Notes: generated by a model from the letters alone, not told the origin. 64,000 nucleotides of DNA from Eleginops maclovinus (GCF_036324505.1 NC_086368.1:24728878-24792877), one strand, 5' to 3'; numbered from the stretch's first letter, positions 52,036 to 64,000 are shown. Made by a program: numbers and translations.

Positions 52036-53403
52036 TCTATGTCAGCCAGCAGCGTAACTACTATGCATCTCCTGCTCAGTCTCTTCCTGTCTATAATAAT
52101 AACATCAGTTATATTAACCTCCCTTTTTTGACCTTGTTCACCTCTATTCTATACTGCTTTGTATTTATTGTCCAACTGCGATTGGAAATACCCAGGAGTG
52201 CTTATCATCACACCGCAGAGCACATCATATAGAATGGACCACAATAAACCCTCATGATCAAATCCCCTGATGACTAATCTTGACATGATTTTAACAACCG
52301 CACAGTGTCTGGCGAGATATTGTGCTGAATGGACCCGTTTCTTAATGTGCAAGGGCCTATTGATGCTGCTCACATTGATTTCTCCTGTCTATTTATTTCT
52401 CCTTCATGCAGATTCTCCCTCAGCCCAACCTGCGCCGGCTGATAAACACAGGGCGTTAATGCAGACTGAGGTGTTGGGATTAGGCAGGGACATCCTTCGA
52501 GAAAGGTCTCTGTGTTGTTCACAGGGGAAGGGTCAACGGGAGCACAGGGGACAGCTGAGCTTGCCCCGAATGTTAGCCGAGGTGACAGGTGAGGAGTGGC
52601 AGGCGATAAGCCCACCCTGGGAAGGGCATCCATGCTGCTGTGTTGTCAGAGATAATGAGTTCAAAGGCAGGCAAAAGGTCAAACAAGAGACATGCATGTG
52701 CGTGGATGCAGTGCTAATCAGTCACACACACATTTTCCCCGACTAGAGGCAGAACCGCAAGAACTTTACACACGGATAACAGAAAGGTCTCTTAATTGCA
52801 TTTCAAACACAAAATATATGGGCTCACGCAAAGAGCGTGGCCTCGCCCATTTATCCTTAGAACATTTTACAGCAGGTGCATAACGTAAGCAATATCAAGC
52901 TGCAGATCAGCATTAGATTTGATACCTTTACTCGACAAGTAAGTCAATAAATGTATGATTGAAATATAGAGCCAATGATGATTTGCTTTCTAAATAGTAT
53001 ACTGAAAGAATGCATCCATGCAGCTAACATACAGATAGCAAACAGATTGATCCAGCTTTGATAAATGAAAATCCACTGCAGTTGAAACGTACTAGATTGC
53101 AGTGCAAATCATTAAAGTCGTTCATTGTGCTGAAATTATTATCTAAAAACAACCAGCAGAGAGAAACTTAGGGGCTTCTTCTCAATACAAATTCAACCCA
53201 AAAACAAAAATATCTACCCTTGAAAGCATTTGTGTGACTATTTAGGAATACTTCAAATCTGAATCAGGCTGTTATTGTGGCTAATAGTTGACATGACATT
53301 GGCTCTGTGAAACTGTGAGCACGAGTTACAGAGCATGGTGCACATTTTGCAATTACTCTGTGAGAAGGATTTCAACCCTGATGAAGAATATGAATGTAGA
53401 AGA
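52036..53403. other. Non-coding, nothing identified
   Basis: A 158-codon open frame at 52270-52746 has no recognisable domain, codon pattern or splice context and is not called. Confidence 0.4.
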
Positions 53404-53727
53404 AGGGCTGCACAATAAATACATCTTTTATGGAAATTGCAACATGAACTAATGCAATATCAAAGATGCAATAAGTAAAATATTTAATAAAAGGCAAACT
53501 TTGTGAACAAAAATCTTTTAAATGAAGTGTTGTGGAGCTGCAGAGAGGTCATACAACACTAAAAAATCCTTGTTTGGTGCAGAAAAATTGTAATAACTGT
53601 TTCAATGATAATTTGAATAATATTACAACAATTATCATTCCCTCTAAAATTGCAAATCATAACCCAATTGCAATATCAGTCATAATTATGGCAGTTTTAG
53701 GTTAGTTTTTCCAGATCTAGCAGCGCT
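53404..53727 (+). mobile_element. Probable non-autonomous hAT-like MITE, degraded
   Basis: The left end AAGGGCTGCACAATAAA and the body (TTTAAATGAAGTGTTG, then GAGCTGCAGAGAGG, then repeated AAT/ATT-rich sequence) match my memory of fish elements beginning GGGCTGCACGAT. The right end is a decayed inverse of the left (CTAGCAGCGCT). No clear target duplication remains and no coding capacity exists. Confidence 0.4.
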
Positions 53728-56112
53728 ATTTAGAAATCATGAAAGGCTGCACCATGAGATTACTTTCAGGCCATTCATGTGTACACAAAAACGGTTATGC
53801 ATGTGCTCTCTGGGCCAGAATTAGTTGAAGCCTGAAAAAACACTTCTGACACATTCACTGGGAATAAACGGGAACACAGTATCCATCTCTCCTAAAACAA
53901 GCGCGGAGTATCCGTCACGGACATCCGGCCCATTAAACTGATTGAACTGAGCTGATGTAACTGGCCATCCTTAAAGGCCACTCGACAGGGAGGCCTTAAA
54001 TAACACTGCTGATACTGTATTCCTCCTCTCCCTAATGTATTCATGGTGCTCCGGCCTCTTCTCTTCACTCACCACAGCTCCAGCAGAGCGCTTTTCTCTC
54101 CAGTCACCAAAATCGTAAAAATTAGTATGCAATTGTGCTCCGAGTTCGCTTGTATCTACTTTCTGTTTTTAAAGACCTAGCTGTGACCTGATTCCATTTA
54201 CCAACCCTGTTAGTGAGGCCTGCTGGATGAGAGGTAAGTAGAGTGTATAGTATTTCAAAACAAGCTCTTCAGACATGAATGCAGAGGTATAATGCAATGT
54301 GCCAATCTGCTAGTGTTTTTCAATTAAGGTGCGTGGACATGGCGGGCTGCCTGGTTGACAGGCCAGTAATTATAGATGCTCCATTTGAGCTATCAGTCGC
54401 AGGTAATGGCAGAGCTGTCACACTCGCAGCTCTGATGATACACACACTTATCAACGCAACTGTCTGGGAACTCACTACACACAACTTGGTACCCAGCACA
54501 ATACAGCTGAACTATAACATGCAAATGGACAAAAAGCTGTTTGAAGCCGTCTGACTGACAAAACCATTTGCAGGTGCCAAATAATTGATCACACATCTGG
54601 AAAGTGTGGTGTGCAGTTAGTGACAGATGTTTTTTTTACTCTAAACTTGATTTCGACAGATGTGTTACACCTTATCTAAAATGGTTAAAATTATCCACGG
54701 AGATCATTAACACCCGACACAGAAACTGTCAAAAAGAGATGCAAAGCAGATGTTTCCACATCTATAACAGTGCTGCGAAATAAACAGGCTGCATGAGTTA
54801 TGGTGATCATTTTTCCATAGAGTGCGCACTTATCATTCAAAGGGATAATAAAATGTTTCCACTGTGGAAGTGGTCATTGCTTTTATGGGTTTATTCAGAC
54901 AACAGTTTACATGTTGGACTGGGTAATAGAGGCTTTGAGTAAATGGATCCTGAATCCTATACTACATCCTCTGCAGTAGCTCAAGCAGTGCGGTATAAAA
55001 AACATGTTGTTCGATGGGGAAACGCATAAAAAAGTCAGTATTTTGGAAAGAACGCAGCAATATACTTTATTTTTCCCCCTCAGCAAAATGACTTGAGCGA
55101 AATGTGATGAATTCAGCTTAAGATGGATGTCTCCCAAGAACGAAGACTCCTCTGCTCCGCTCTGCTTTCACAACCAATATTCCAGCAGCACCACACTACT
55201 CTCCAACCCCTAAAAACACAAAAGGGAGGAGAGGGTTGAAAAATGAAAAATGTGCGAGAGTCGGAGATGCTTGTCCCAGAGGAATCAGAGGCACTTTAAA
55301 GCATCAACCCGTAGAGGTGATTCTCACACCCGGGCAATTTGAGAACAATCAGTGCAGATTGCCGAGGTGCTCTCTCTAGCAAGACAGAGACAGGGCTACC
55401 ATTGTTCATGTCAGCGGCACTAAACATGGAGCTTTACAGCTCTTAGGAGGGAAGGAAAGGAAATGCATCGAGGCCCGTTATGGATACAGTCTGGTGGAGA
55501 ACAGAACAGGGTTGAATAATTCCACCAAAACAAACACCTTTTGTCCACATATTAAAAATTGACCACAGAGGTTTTGGTCGATTGCCTCAATGATGTGCTC
55601 TGCTGCCCGTGTTCTTAAACCCCTCTCAACACTTTAGTTTCCAGAGAGCCACTCCTCAAGTAATCCATCACGATCAATCAAAACACAAATAGCTATTTGA
55701 CGTCACACCAAAAGCCAATAAGCTGTTCAGACACTGTATTATAAACAGAGGCTCCACATTTAGCAGCGCGGACTTAGAGATCTATAATCTCATCATGAAA
55801 AAAGATATCAAATATAGTGTTTTATTACAACCAAAGAGCTTATTTCCTACATGGGGTAGACCCTGAACTCATCACATATGTGGGAAGAGGCCAGGGCCAT
55901 GGGGAGTAGAGGGAGAGGAAGCTTTCACTATCTCCCAATACCTCATTTTGTACACTGACCAGGGCATTAGAAGCTGTCAGACTGAGTTTAACTCGGGCAG
56001 GTGTCCATTCACCCAGCACAGGATACTTCATTTCATCCATGAGCGAATGGGCACCGGCAGAAAAAAACCCTACTGGCAGAGGGGAGAGAGGTTCACAGCT
56101 GAGGAGATGGAG

Positions 56113-56113
<1 letters not shown>
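53728..56113. other. Non-coding, nothing firm
   Basis: A 59-nt plus-strand splice-like segment at 54175-54233 has a GAG/GTAAGTAG donor but weak support. No domain or repeat is recognised. 54330-54480 includes TTGACAGGCC and TGTCA motifs of possible regulatory type. Confidence 0.35.

Positions 56114-56198
<85 letters not shown>
56114..56198. repeat. (TG)n microsatellite, about 42 units
   Basis: An uninterrupted TG run of 85 bp. The poly-Cys-Val and poly-Thr-His frames are artefacts. Confidence 0.97.
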
Positions 56199-56202
<4 letters not shown>

Positions 56203-56673
56203 CATATTTCTTTTTTTGTCGAAAGAGAGCCTCCAGGTTGAGGTTGGAGGTTAGTGCCTGGTCTTTGATTTTGATTCAGCTGAGGACCGAGGAGCTAAAT
56301 GACCATAAAAAGGCCCCGGGCAGGCCTGCGGTCATGATTGCATATATGTATATTTCTGTATGTATTAAAGCACAGACGAACTCCACACGGCTCTGATCCC
56401 TGATTATGCCTCAGAATCCTTCTCCTTTTGAACACTCTCAAGTGTGCTAAATCTTCAGTAAGTAGGATTATATAAGAAGCAAGCACTTGGAGAAAAAAAA
56501 CTCCATTCAGTAAATTCTAAAAACCTGCCTTGTGTGAGGGCCTTAATTATAAATGTTATGCGACTACTTAGGTAATCACGATTAAAGACGGTGTGAAGAA
56601 GACTGTATTGTAGCATCACTTGCATAAATGGCAGAATTTCCACAGAACCTAAAGACCTTACTATACCTGCAGT
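56199..56673. other. Non-coding, nothing identified
   Basis: No gene or repeat recognised between the microsatellite and the LINE fragment. Confidence 0.45.
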
Positions 56674-57000
56674 GTGAAGCTTAGAATGAGCAGAATCAGA
56701 CTGATCTGGGCTGTCACCTTAACAAGTTGTTGTTATATATCACATTACCAAGTTTCCCCCCCTTCACTCTGGAACTCCGTCCCCAGTCACGTCCGATCTG
56801 CCAAAACTCTCACGTCATTCAAAAAAGCCTTAAAAAAAAACCTCACCTTTTCACTCTTGCCTTCACCTCCTTAACCCCTCTAACCTGTCCCCCTCTTCCA
56901 CCGAGCTCAGCACTTTTTTCTTTTGTTGTTATATTTCTTTACTTGCTTGTAAAGCGCTTTGAGCACCAGGAAAAGCGCTATTTAGAAAACCGCAACGCAA
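56674..57000 (+). mobile_element. LINE 3' end (CR1/L2-like), 5' truncated
   Basis: The frame from 56674 ends PSLWNSVPSHVRSAKTLTSFKKALKK and a few more residues before its stop. This LWNSLP...SFK..LK pattern is the standard C-terminus of CR1/L2-type reverse-transcriptase proteins (quoted here in two overlapping parts: LWNSVPSHVRSA and LTSFKKALKK). The 3' untranslated part has a perfect 8-bp stem, AGCGCTTT (56953-56960) with AAAGCGCT (56972-56979), the kind of hairpin recognised by the element's own reverse transcriptase. Only the last part of the LINE was copied in, as is usual for target-primed insertion. Confidence 0.75.
56953..56979 (+). other. LINE 3' UTR stem-loop
   Basis: Eight-base perfect stem with an 11-nt loop (GAGCACCAGGA) close to the 3' end of the LINE fragment. 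It is a probable reverse-transcriptase recognition hairpin by analogy with other stringent-type LINEs. Confidence 0.6.
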
Positions 57001-57035
57001 AGTAAGCAGATTCTTCGGCGCATGAGGCATGCTTT

Positions 57036-58860
57036 ACCATCCATCATCTTCTCCCGCTTTTCCGTCAGGGTCGCGGAGGTAACAGCTCCAGCAGCGAGCC
57101 CCAAACTTTCCTTTCCCTGGCCACATCAACCATCCCTGACTGGGGGATTCCAAGGCGCTCCCAGGCCAGCCAAGAGATATAATCCCTCCACCTGGTCCTA
57201 GGTCTACCCCTCGGTCTATTCCCAGCTGGACGTGCCTGGAACACCTCCCTAGGGAGGCGCCCAGGTGGCAGCCTCACTAGGTGCCCGAACCACCTCAACT
57301 GGCTCCTTTCAACGCGAAGGTTCTACTCCGAGTCCCTCCCGGATGACTGAACTTCTCACCTTATCCCTAAGGGAGATGCCAGCCAACCTGCGGAGAAATC
57401 CCATTTCGGCCACTTGTATCCGCGATCTCGTTCTTTCGGTCATGACCCATCATGACCATAGGTGAGGGTAGGAATGAAGATGGCCCGGTAGACAGAGAGC
57501 TTTGCCTTCTGGCTCAGCTATCTTTTCGTCACAAATGTGCCGTAAAGCGACTGCAGTACCGCTCCCGCTGCTCCGATTCTCCGGCCCGTCTCACGCTCCA
57601 TTGTTCCCTCACTCGAGAACAAGACCCCAAGATACTTGAACTCTTCACTTGGGGTAAGGCTTCATTCCCTACCTGGAGTGGACAGTCCATCGGTTTCCTG
57701 CTGAGAACCATGGCCTCAGATTTGGAGGTGCTGATCTCATCCCAGCCGCTTCACACTCGGCCGCGAAACGATCCAGTCAGTGCTGAAGGTCACAGACCGA
57801 TGAAGCCATTAGGACCACATCATCTGCAAAAAGCAGTGGTGCAATCCTCAGCCCATCGAACTGCAGACCCCCTCCCCCATGACTACGCCTCGAAATCCTG
57901 TCCATGAATACCACAAACAGGATTGGTGACAAAGCGCAGCCCTGACGAGGCCAACCCTCACCGGAAATCGGTCCGACGTGCTGCCGAGGACCCGGACACA
58001 GCTCTCGCTTTGAGAGTACAGAGATTGGATGGCCCTGAGTAGAGACCCCCTCACCCCATACTCCCGCAGCACATCCCACAGTATCTCCCTGGGAACCCGG
58101 TCATACGCCTTCTCCAAATCCACAAAGCACATGTAGACCGGATGAGCGTACTCCCAGGCCCCCTCCAGGATCCTTGCGAGAGTGAAAAGCTGGTCCGTCG
58201 TTCCACAACCAGGACGAAAACCGCATTGTTCCTCTTCAATCTGAGGTTCGACAATTGGCCGGACCCTCCTTTCCAGCACCTTAGAGTAAACTTTCCCGGG
58301 GAGGCTGAGTAATGTGATGCCTCTGTAATTGGCACACACCCTCTGTGTCCAAAACATGCGGCCTCAGGTCCGATGATACGATTACAAAATCGATCATGGA
58401 CCTTCTGCCTAGGGTGCTCTGGTACCACGTACACTTATGAGCATCCTTATGTTCGAACATGGTGTTTGTTATGGCCAATCCATGACTAGCACAGAAGTCC
58501 AGTAACAAACCACTACTCCGGTTCAGATCAGGGGGGCCGTTCCTCCCAATCACGCCCCTCCAAGTGTCTCCATCATTACCCACGTGTGCGTTGAAGTCTC
58601 CCAGCAAGACTAAGGAGTCCCCTTCAGGAGCCCCATACAGGACTTCTTTCAGAGTCTCCAAGAAGGCCGAATACTCTGAACTGCTGTTTGGTGCATAGGC
58701 ACACACAACAGTCAGAGTTTTCCCCACCATGACCCGCAGGCGTAGGGAGGCGACCCTCTCGTCCACTGGGGTAAACTCCAACAATGCGGCACTCAACCGG
58801 GGGCTTGTGAGTATCCCCACACCCGCTCGGCGCATGCTTTTACCCTGACTTGAAACCCCT
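57036..58860 (-). pseudogene. LINE endonuclease/reverse transcriptase, deleted and frameshifted
   Basis: A non-LTR retrotransposon fragment on the minus strand. 58281-58835 encodes an apurinic-type endonuclease (GDFNAHVG at residues 79-86 of that frame, [17 protein letters not shown]). Near 58343 the frame jumps from the end of the endonuclease (VLDT) directly into the NYRGITLLS block, so the usual linker is deleted. Reverse-transcriptase blocks follow: QCGFRPGCGTTDQL and FVDLEKAYDRVP (catalytic Asp). After a frameshift near 57945 come RQGCALSPILF and FADD (57819-57830). Further broken frames lead to the C-terminal WFGHLVRLPPGRLPREVFQ block and its stop at 57065-57067. The 3' end carries GATGATGGATGG-like tail repeats. 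5' truncated. The clade is not assigned. Confidence 0.88.
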
Positions 58861-60639
58861 GGAAATCAGTAGGAGCCACTACTACCACTGCTAATTTGGT
58901 GTTAGCCTAATCTATGGCCACTGCATTCACTTTAGGTGTGGTGAAAACAGACGAAAGGCCTTTTGATGAAGCTTGAAGTTGCCCAGGATTGGGAGATAGC
59001 GGACAAGATCGCCACAGGAACAGACTGTGCTCACAATATGATAACCCCAGTGTGAATAATACTATACAATCATATGTGTAGCGCACATTATAGGGGAATC
59101 ACAGTGACTCGATGGGATGCTTTAGCTAAGTGTCAGAAAATTGGTAGACTGCATACCAATGATTTCCTTTGGAGAGAAATCACAGAAACACTGCGATTCA
59201 TTTCAATTATATCTGTTTTATCTCCCTCGAAATACTAAACAGTTTGAAAATGATATGAAAGTAATTAAAACTGAAATGGTAAGACATTACGTTTGCTGTG
59301 ATTTAATTGTAATTCAATTTGTTGACAAACATCTCCAGGGCATTTCACAGGTTCAGCTCCTTGTATAACTATAATATAGCAGCAACTCATTATAAGGTTG
59401 ATCTTTATGATTCACACTGTGTCAGTTTGCCCAGAGCTCTGCGTTTCTCTTCCTGCAAACATCAACAGTTGCACACAGTCAGCCGTGAGAGTTTACAAAA
59501 CTTGGTTATCACTCCATGAAGTTTAGCAGTAGAGTTGAAATGATAAATGTCAAAACAGTGATAAAAGTGCATGCACACATAAGCCAAAGCACTGTGGGGG
59601 AGATCTCTCCCAGCTACTCCAACTTCTGCATTTACAATTTCACATCTCATATAAGACACGAGGAAGAACAGACACATGCTGGTTGGTGTCAGTCCCTCCC
59701 CCCCCCCAGTGCTGCAACAGCCATGACAGCTCTCTGCCTTTTGGATCTACTGATCGCTCCAGCTTCACAATTTATATTTAAATTCTACTGATGCTAAGCA
59801 CTGAAAAACTGCAAGTCTCCTTTTTGAGTTTGATATGAAGCAGATAACAGCTACTGTTAAGAACTTGCAGGCTGGTGGTTTGGGGGTTTTCCAGGACAGT
59901 CTAAAGGTAAATATTGAATTTCATTGTTTCCCTCTGTACTGCAGTGTGGGAATTACTAATTTGAAGCTTTATTATCCTGTCAATCTGATCACTCGTTAAC
60001 AGAGAGCCTGTGTAAAAATGTGTTTCGCTGTCAGATTTTCTCGACTGACCCACTTCCTGTTGCTGTTCTTGTTGGGACTTGCAGACCTACTGTCTATATC
60101 TCAAGCTGATATCATGTGGAGAACCTGTGCGTGTACAGGTGTGTGTTTTTTTATTTTTTATTCTCACTTGCACACTCAAGGCTAACACATACAGTAGGTG
60201 GTTTATTTGTCTGTTTTCTTTTCCATGTATTGTGTAATTCACAAAAGCCATGCTTCCCCTTGCTGACTGTACTCTGCCAAGTTTTCTGTTCTGCATTTTT
60301 CAACAGCGGCAGATTTACCAATCACAATTCTTTGTTATAAGCTAATTAAGATAATGTTAGCATTTGTGTTGGTGGAAAAAAAACATCTGCAGGTTACTCT
60401 TTTTGAACAGTTTTAAAGGATTGCAGATGAAAGTATTGATGAAATTATGATGGCATTTTTATAATAAAGCCTTACAGCACCCTATAGTTCACAGATTACA
60501 TTAGCCAATAGCGCAGGTAAGTAGCGCTATTGTTACTAGTAAGCTAAGACCAAGAAGATGCTAATGTATGCAGCTCATGTAGGAGCAGACAAACACACTG
60601 TTTAATCATATGACTGAATGCCTTGATTTTATTTTTTGT
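58861..60639. other. Non-coding, nothing identified
   Basis: No gene or repeat recognised. A C9 run occurs at about 59700. Open frames lack domains. Confidence 0.4.
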
Positions 60640-60797
60640 CCAAATTGCATATTTTTTGCTTTCTTTTTAAATGCTGTCTTATTGGATTCATTGTAATTGC
60701 ATTGCCTTGTTTTTATTTATTTGTATTGTTCTGCTGCAACGAAAACATTTCCCAAATTGGGATCAATAAAGTAATTCTATTCTGTTCTGTTCCATTT
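60640..60797 (+). repeat. LINE/SINE 3' tail with TTCTG-type microsatellite
   Basis: CTGCTGCAACGAAAACATTTCCC (in two parts: CTGCTGCAACGAA, ACATTTCCC) leads to TTGGGATCAATAAAGTA and then TTCTATTCTGTTCTGTTCC. The GGGATCAATAAAG motif followed by a pentanucleotide array is the usual end of a class of fish LINEs and their SINEs. The rest of the element is not recognisable. Confidence 0.55.
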
Positions 60798-61626
60798 CCC
60801 TGCACTTTATTCTTTTAGAAAGGTCACTGAAGATACCAAGTCGCAAAATGTTTTGAGCGCTTCAACGAATGGAGAAACTCAAAGCTGGACAGGGCTGACG
60901 TGCCTAGATACGGTTGCAAGCTATGATTAGACAATCGTTGTTAGGGGGAGGAGTTTAACAATTGATGGCATACTACAACAGCAGTTTTTAATTGATTATT
61001 ACAATGAATTAATGTTGAATTATCATTCATTTAGAGTAAATCAAACACTATTCACTGGGAGGCCACGTTAATGAGCACAACTGAATTGATACGATGGGTC
61101 AAAATCATTTCGAATACACATAAAGATGCTGTATATTACACATCTTATTTTATATTGGTATTATGATTGTTTTTTCCTTTGATATGTTGCTTCTGTGTGG
61201 CCCTTGGGACTATATAATACACTCTATGTTTTAGTCAGTGTGATATTGGTGCTCCTCATAAAGCTTGAAGCATCACGGCGGACTCTGATCAAAGAAAAAA
61301 TGGCGCTCAATTCTCTGAGGTGAAGGGTCAACTGATCTCCATGTCTTTGGATTAGGTTCTGTGTACATCCGTTTCTGTATTAATGCAAGCTAACATCACA
61401 GAGTTTTTATTTTCTAAAAACTCTTTGGAAAAGAAGCCATGTCCTATGCATTTGATGCAACATTCACTGACACTCAGGTAGGTCTGCTTAAAACCAAAGC
61501 TGCCACATGCTACAGAGTTTCACCTGAACACACAGCCGTCTGACGCCGCCTCTACTCCTGCCAACACTGAGGCGTCTCATTCATCATCAATCACTTCAAG
61601 TTTCCTAGATACTAATCAGTCCTTTG
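60798..61626. other. Non-coding, nothing identified
   Basis: No gene recognised. Confidence 0.4.
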
Positions 61627-61850
61627 GATTTACCTTCAGGGGAATTTGCCCACATCTCTTCGCTGAACTTGTTGAAGGCTGGAGGTCTCTCTTGCTCGAC
61701 CAGGCCACTCATGCCCCGGCTTCTCAGTCGGATCTAGGTCAGGACTTTGACTCGGCTAATCCCAAACACTAAATGTCTTCTTCCTAAGCCCTTTTTAGCA
61801 GATTGAATACTAAGGATCATTGTCTTGTTGGAAGACATTCAGCACTACTT
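61627..61850 (-). pseudogene. Strongly decayed Tc1/mariner transposase fragment
   Basis: On the minus strand 61814-61837 reads VFQQDNDP, the second catalytic aspartate motif. About 100 bp further along, in a shifted frame, 61712-61755 reads PSQSPDLDPTEKPG, the block with the third catalytic acid. Spacing is close to the 34 residues expected of DD34E enzymes after a small deletion. Stops and shifts interrupt the rest, and the terminal repeats are not found. It is older than the two other Tc1 copies. Confidence 0.6.
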
Positions 61851-63589
61851 TACGTCTTAGAGCAACGGAAGTCCTTTTGTTAAAGAGTGCTGATGTATGT
61901 CTAAGACTATATTCAGATCCACAAAGAGAAAAAGAAAAACTCCCACCCCGTCTGTTCCAGAGACTTGGTACTGTATAAAGACGCTTGGATATTTGTCAAA
62001 TATGTCATTTTGACCTTAACTACACAGTTTAATTATGGAACAAGAGCATCTTTTCATAGATGTTCCTTTTCCCAGGGGCTTTAAGGCAGAGTTTTTGCCT
62101 TGATTTGTTGTTTTTCATTAAAAGTCCTCCTTGTTTACTCTTGCGTGAATGCCATTTCTATTCAGTGTTCTGTTTATTATTGACGGATACACAATGACAT
62201 CAGATGCACCGGTGGAGGCTCAATCATATTCTTGTGGTTTGATTTTGATCCTGATGTTTTGCTTTTTCCTCTTTGTTATATTCTATTTCCACATTCTCAA
62301 CGGTCTGTAAGAGATCAAAACTTTTTGATATGACTTTATAAATTGCCCTCAGAGGAGAGGTCACCTGAAGACATCTTCAAGCTAAACATAGTTTTATATC
62401 AATTGTTGTTTTTCTTGCACCTCTCCTAATTGAACAATGAATCCAAAAAAGAAGGAAAACAGCCCTTTGCTTGAACAGATGTGCTATTCATCTGTGTGCG
62501 TTCTGTTTATATGTATTTAAATAATAGGGAAAATCATCAGTAATTAAAGTATAAATGATAATTTGGGGGTTAAGTATTCCTTAAAATGTCCCAAAAACTG
62601 CTCCCCAAAAACATCAGTATGATTCGATAACCTCTCAGGCATGTCAGCATTTCCTTACATTGCATTCTTCTTACATTCACCTGTGTTATGTATAAAATGT
62701 GATGCCAGTGTGTGTCACATTTGGTTTAAACAACAAGTTAAATGTACTAATTGTTTGTTATTATCATAAAATGTAATAAATAGCAACATTTAGTACATGG
62801 AAACAGAAACCCTCAAAGATGTTGAAAGTCCCCAAAACTAAAGTGATGAAACAAGTTCCTTTCAAAAGTATAATTATTTCACGAAAATGGTACAACTTAT
62901 AACTGTTTTAAAGAAATATTAGACTTGATGATTCACCGTATATACAGTGGTATTATTCATTATTCAAATTATATATCCACTTTTTGCAAATGTCACATCT
63001 CTCCGAATGTATAATCATTGATGACGCAAATCTGCAATGAAAGGACAAAATGTTTTCACAGCAGCTATTGGTGACATTTTCATTGCTGTCTTTATTTGCT
63101 GATTTCCCCGTATTGTGTGGCTCGGCTGACCCCTCCCTCCCCCTCCCCCGGTCCCCCCCACAGACGTCAACATGACAACCACTTAAACTATAACCCATTG
63201 TGCCTCTGCCAGGGAGGCTGCAGGCAGGTCACACCCAGGTGATAGGTCTTAGTGCTCCATCTCATTCTATTTTCATTTTTCTGCTTGTGTGCGCTTCACT
63301 TTTTCTGACCTTCCCAGTCCATCCCTCCTGGCCACAGCCTCTGTCTTGCAAGCGCAGTGAGGGGGAACGAGCGTGTCTGTCTAAGGTCAGCAAATACTGC
63401 AGCTCAAAGCCTCACAATAATTTGACTGCTTTTCTAATGGCTGACTAGGGGCAAAAGATTATGTTTATAAAACATAATCTCATAAAAACTAAACCTGAAT
63501 AGGTAACAGTGAAGTACAATCTCAGTCTTTTCCACGTTTTATTTATTTGGCATGTTGTATTTAGCGACTGCAGGGCTTTCAATATCCGT
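61851..63589. other. Non-coding, nothing identified
   Basis: Probably includes further decayed transposon sequence upstream of the minus-strand fragment, but I cannot delimit it. A tight run of C residues occurs near 63130-63160. No gene recognised. Confidence 0.4.
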
Positions 63590-63880
63590 CAGACAGGTAC
63601 CACTCTTTAGTCAAGGCTGAAATAGCTCAGCATTTATTGGATAGATCGCTAGTTAAGTTCAGACGTCTCCCTGAAGATCCCTTAACCTTTCACCTGGCTA
63701 GCAAAACTGGCAGTTAATATAACGATAAGCTCTTATCCACAAAAATATACAAGATAATTTGCCATCAAGTTGCTTAATACCATCCTATAGATCCAGATTT
63801 GAAGAGAGATGTCTGGAAAACTATCAAATGGATTGCAATAAAGTTTTTATTTAACATAGCCAGCAGGTCAAGATGACAAT
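63590..63880 (+). repeat. Probable interspersed repeat
   Basis: Two related blocks: AGGCTGAAATAGCTCAGCATTTATTGG-type sequence (starting about 63615) with TTAAGTTCAGACGTCTCCC, and AACTATCAAATGGATTGCAATAAAG (starting about 63819). Both resemble fish repeats with an AACTATTGGATGGATTGCCATGAA motif. This is recalled similarity, not computed, and the ends are unknown. Confidence 0.3.
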
Positions 63881-64000
63881 TGTTCCTACACTTTTCCAGG
63901 TTTATGACCACATTTCCTGCAAAACCAATTCCATTTTGACTTCTGTTTAGGGGTATTAACTGACCAGAGCATGCTGTCACGCAAAACTAAGAAAAGGAAA

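Noticed and set aside
52270..52746. 158-codon plus-strand open frame
   Set aside because: No domain, no splice-site support and no compositional signature of coding sequence.
54175..54233. Plus-strand 59-nt splice-like segment
   Set aside because: Acceptor TTTTTAAAG is weak and the length is not frame-preserving; only the donor is good.
57452..57907. Plus-strand 151-codon open frame
   Set aside because: Antisense shadow of the minus-strand LINE reverse transcriptase.

Overview
The window looks like teleost fish nuclear DNA, probably from a percomorph. The base composition is AT-leaning and intron-like, with long (CA/GT)n microsatellites and many decayed repeats of types I know from fish genomes. 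The transposon set is Tc1/mariner, hAT, LINE and tRNA-derived SINE. The organism call is inference. No bacterial-style gene order, operon, CRISPR array, rRNA gene or functional tRNA gene is visible, and no host protein-coding gene can be assembled with confidence. The sequence is either intergenic desert or the inside of very large introns.

Layout. Positions 1-36 kb are mostly unique non-coding DNA with scattered old repeats. One family recurs at 757-1260 (minus), 5965-6370, 14150-14420 and 19073-19265, and again at 41125-41370. A second family lies at 3057-3178 (minus), 15870-16000 and 39785-39950. A SINE-like unit sits at 17455-17712. A local A-B-A' duplication lies at 27045-27980, with a further B copy at 25130-25565. 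Microsatellites occur at 3504, 12642, 15279, 18009, 22170, 32414, 33166 and 56114.

The best-supported genes are transposon genes. A complete hAT element (36338-39139) has perfect 8-bp target-site duplications and a transposase broken by a single frameshift. A complete Tc1/mariner element (43547-45196) has perfect 29-bp terminal repeats, TA flanks and an intact DD34E transposase on the minus strand. A Tc1 remnant (47956-48439) carries an inverted duplication of its own coding sequence, which makes a 48-bp fold-back. A more decayed Tc1 remnant lies on the minus strand at 61627-61850. Two LINE fragments meet tail to tail near 57.0 kb: a short plus-strand 3' end (56674-57000) and a minus-strand endonuclease/reverse transcriptase pseudogene (57036-58860) with an internal deletion and several frameshifts.

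Beyond the transposons, a few places have splice-like architecture that could be host or lncRNA exons: 9441-9625, 13323-13346, 16835-16976 and 40639-40690. Several AT-rich stretches dense in homeodomain/POU-type motifs resemble developmental enhancers. Both groups are hypotheses that need transcript or conservation data. I found no previously undescribed multi-gene system. The most unusual structures are the Tc1 fold-back at 47.9 kb and the A-B-A' duplication at 25-28 kb.
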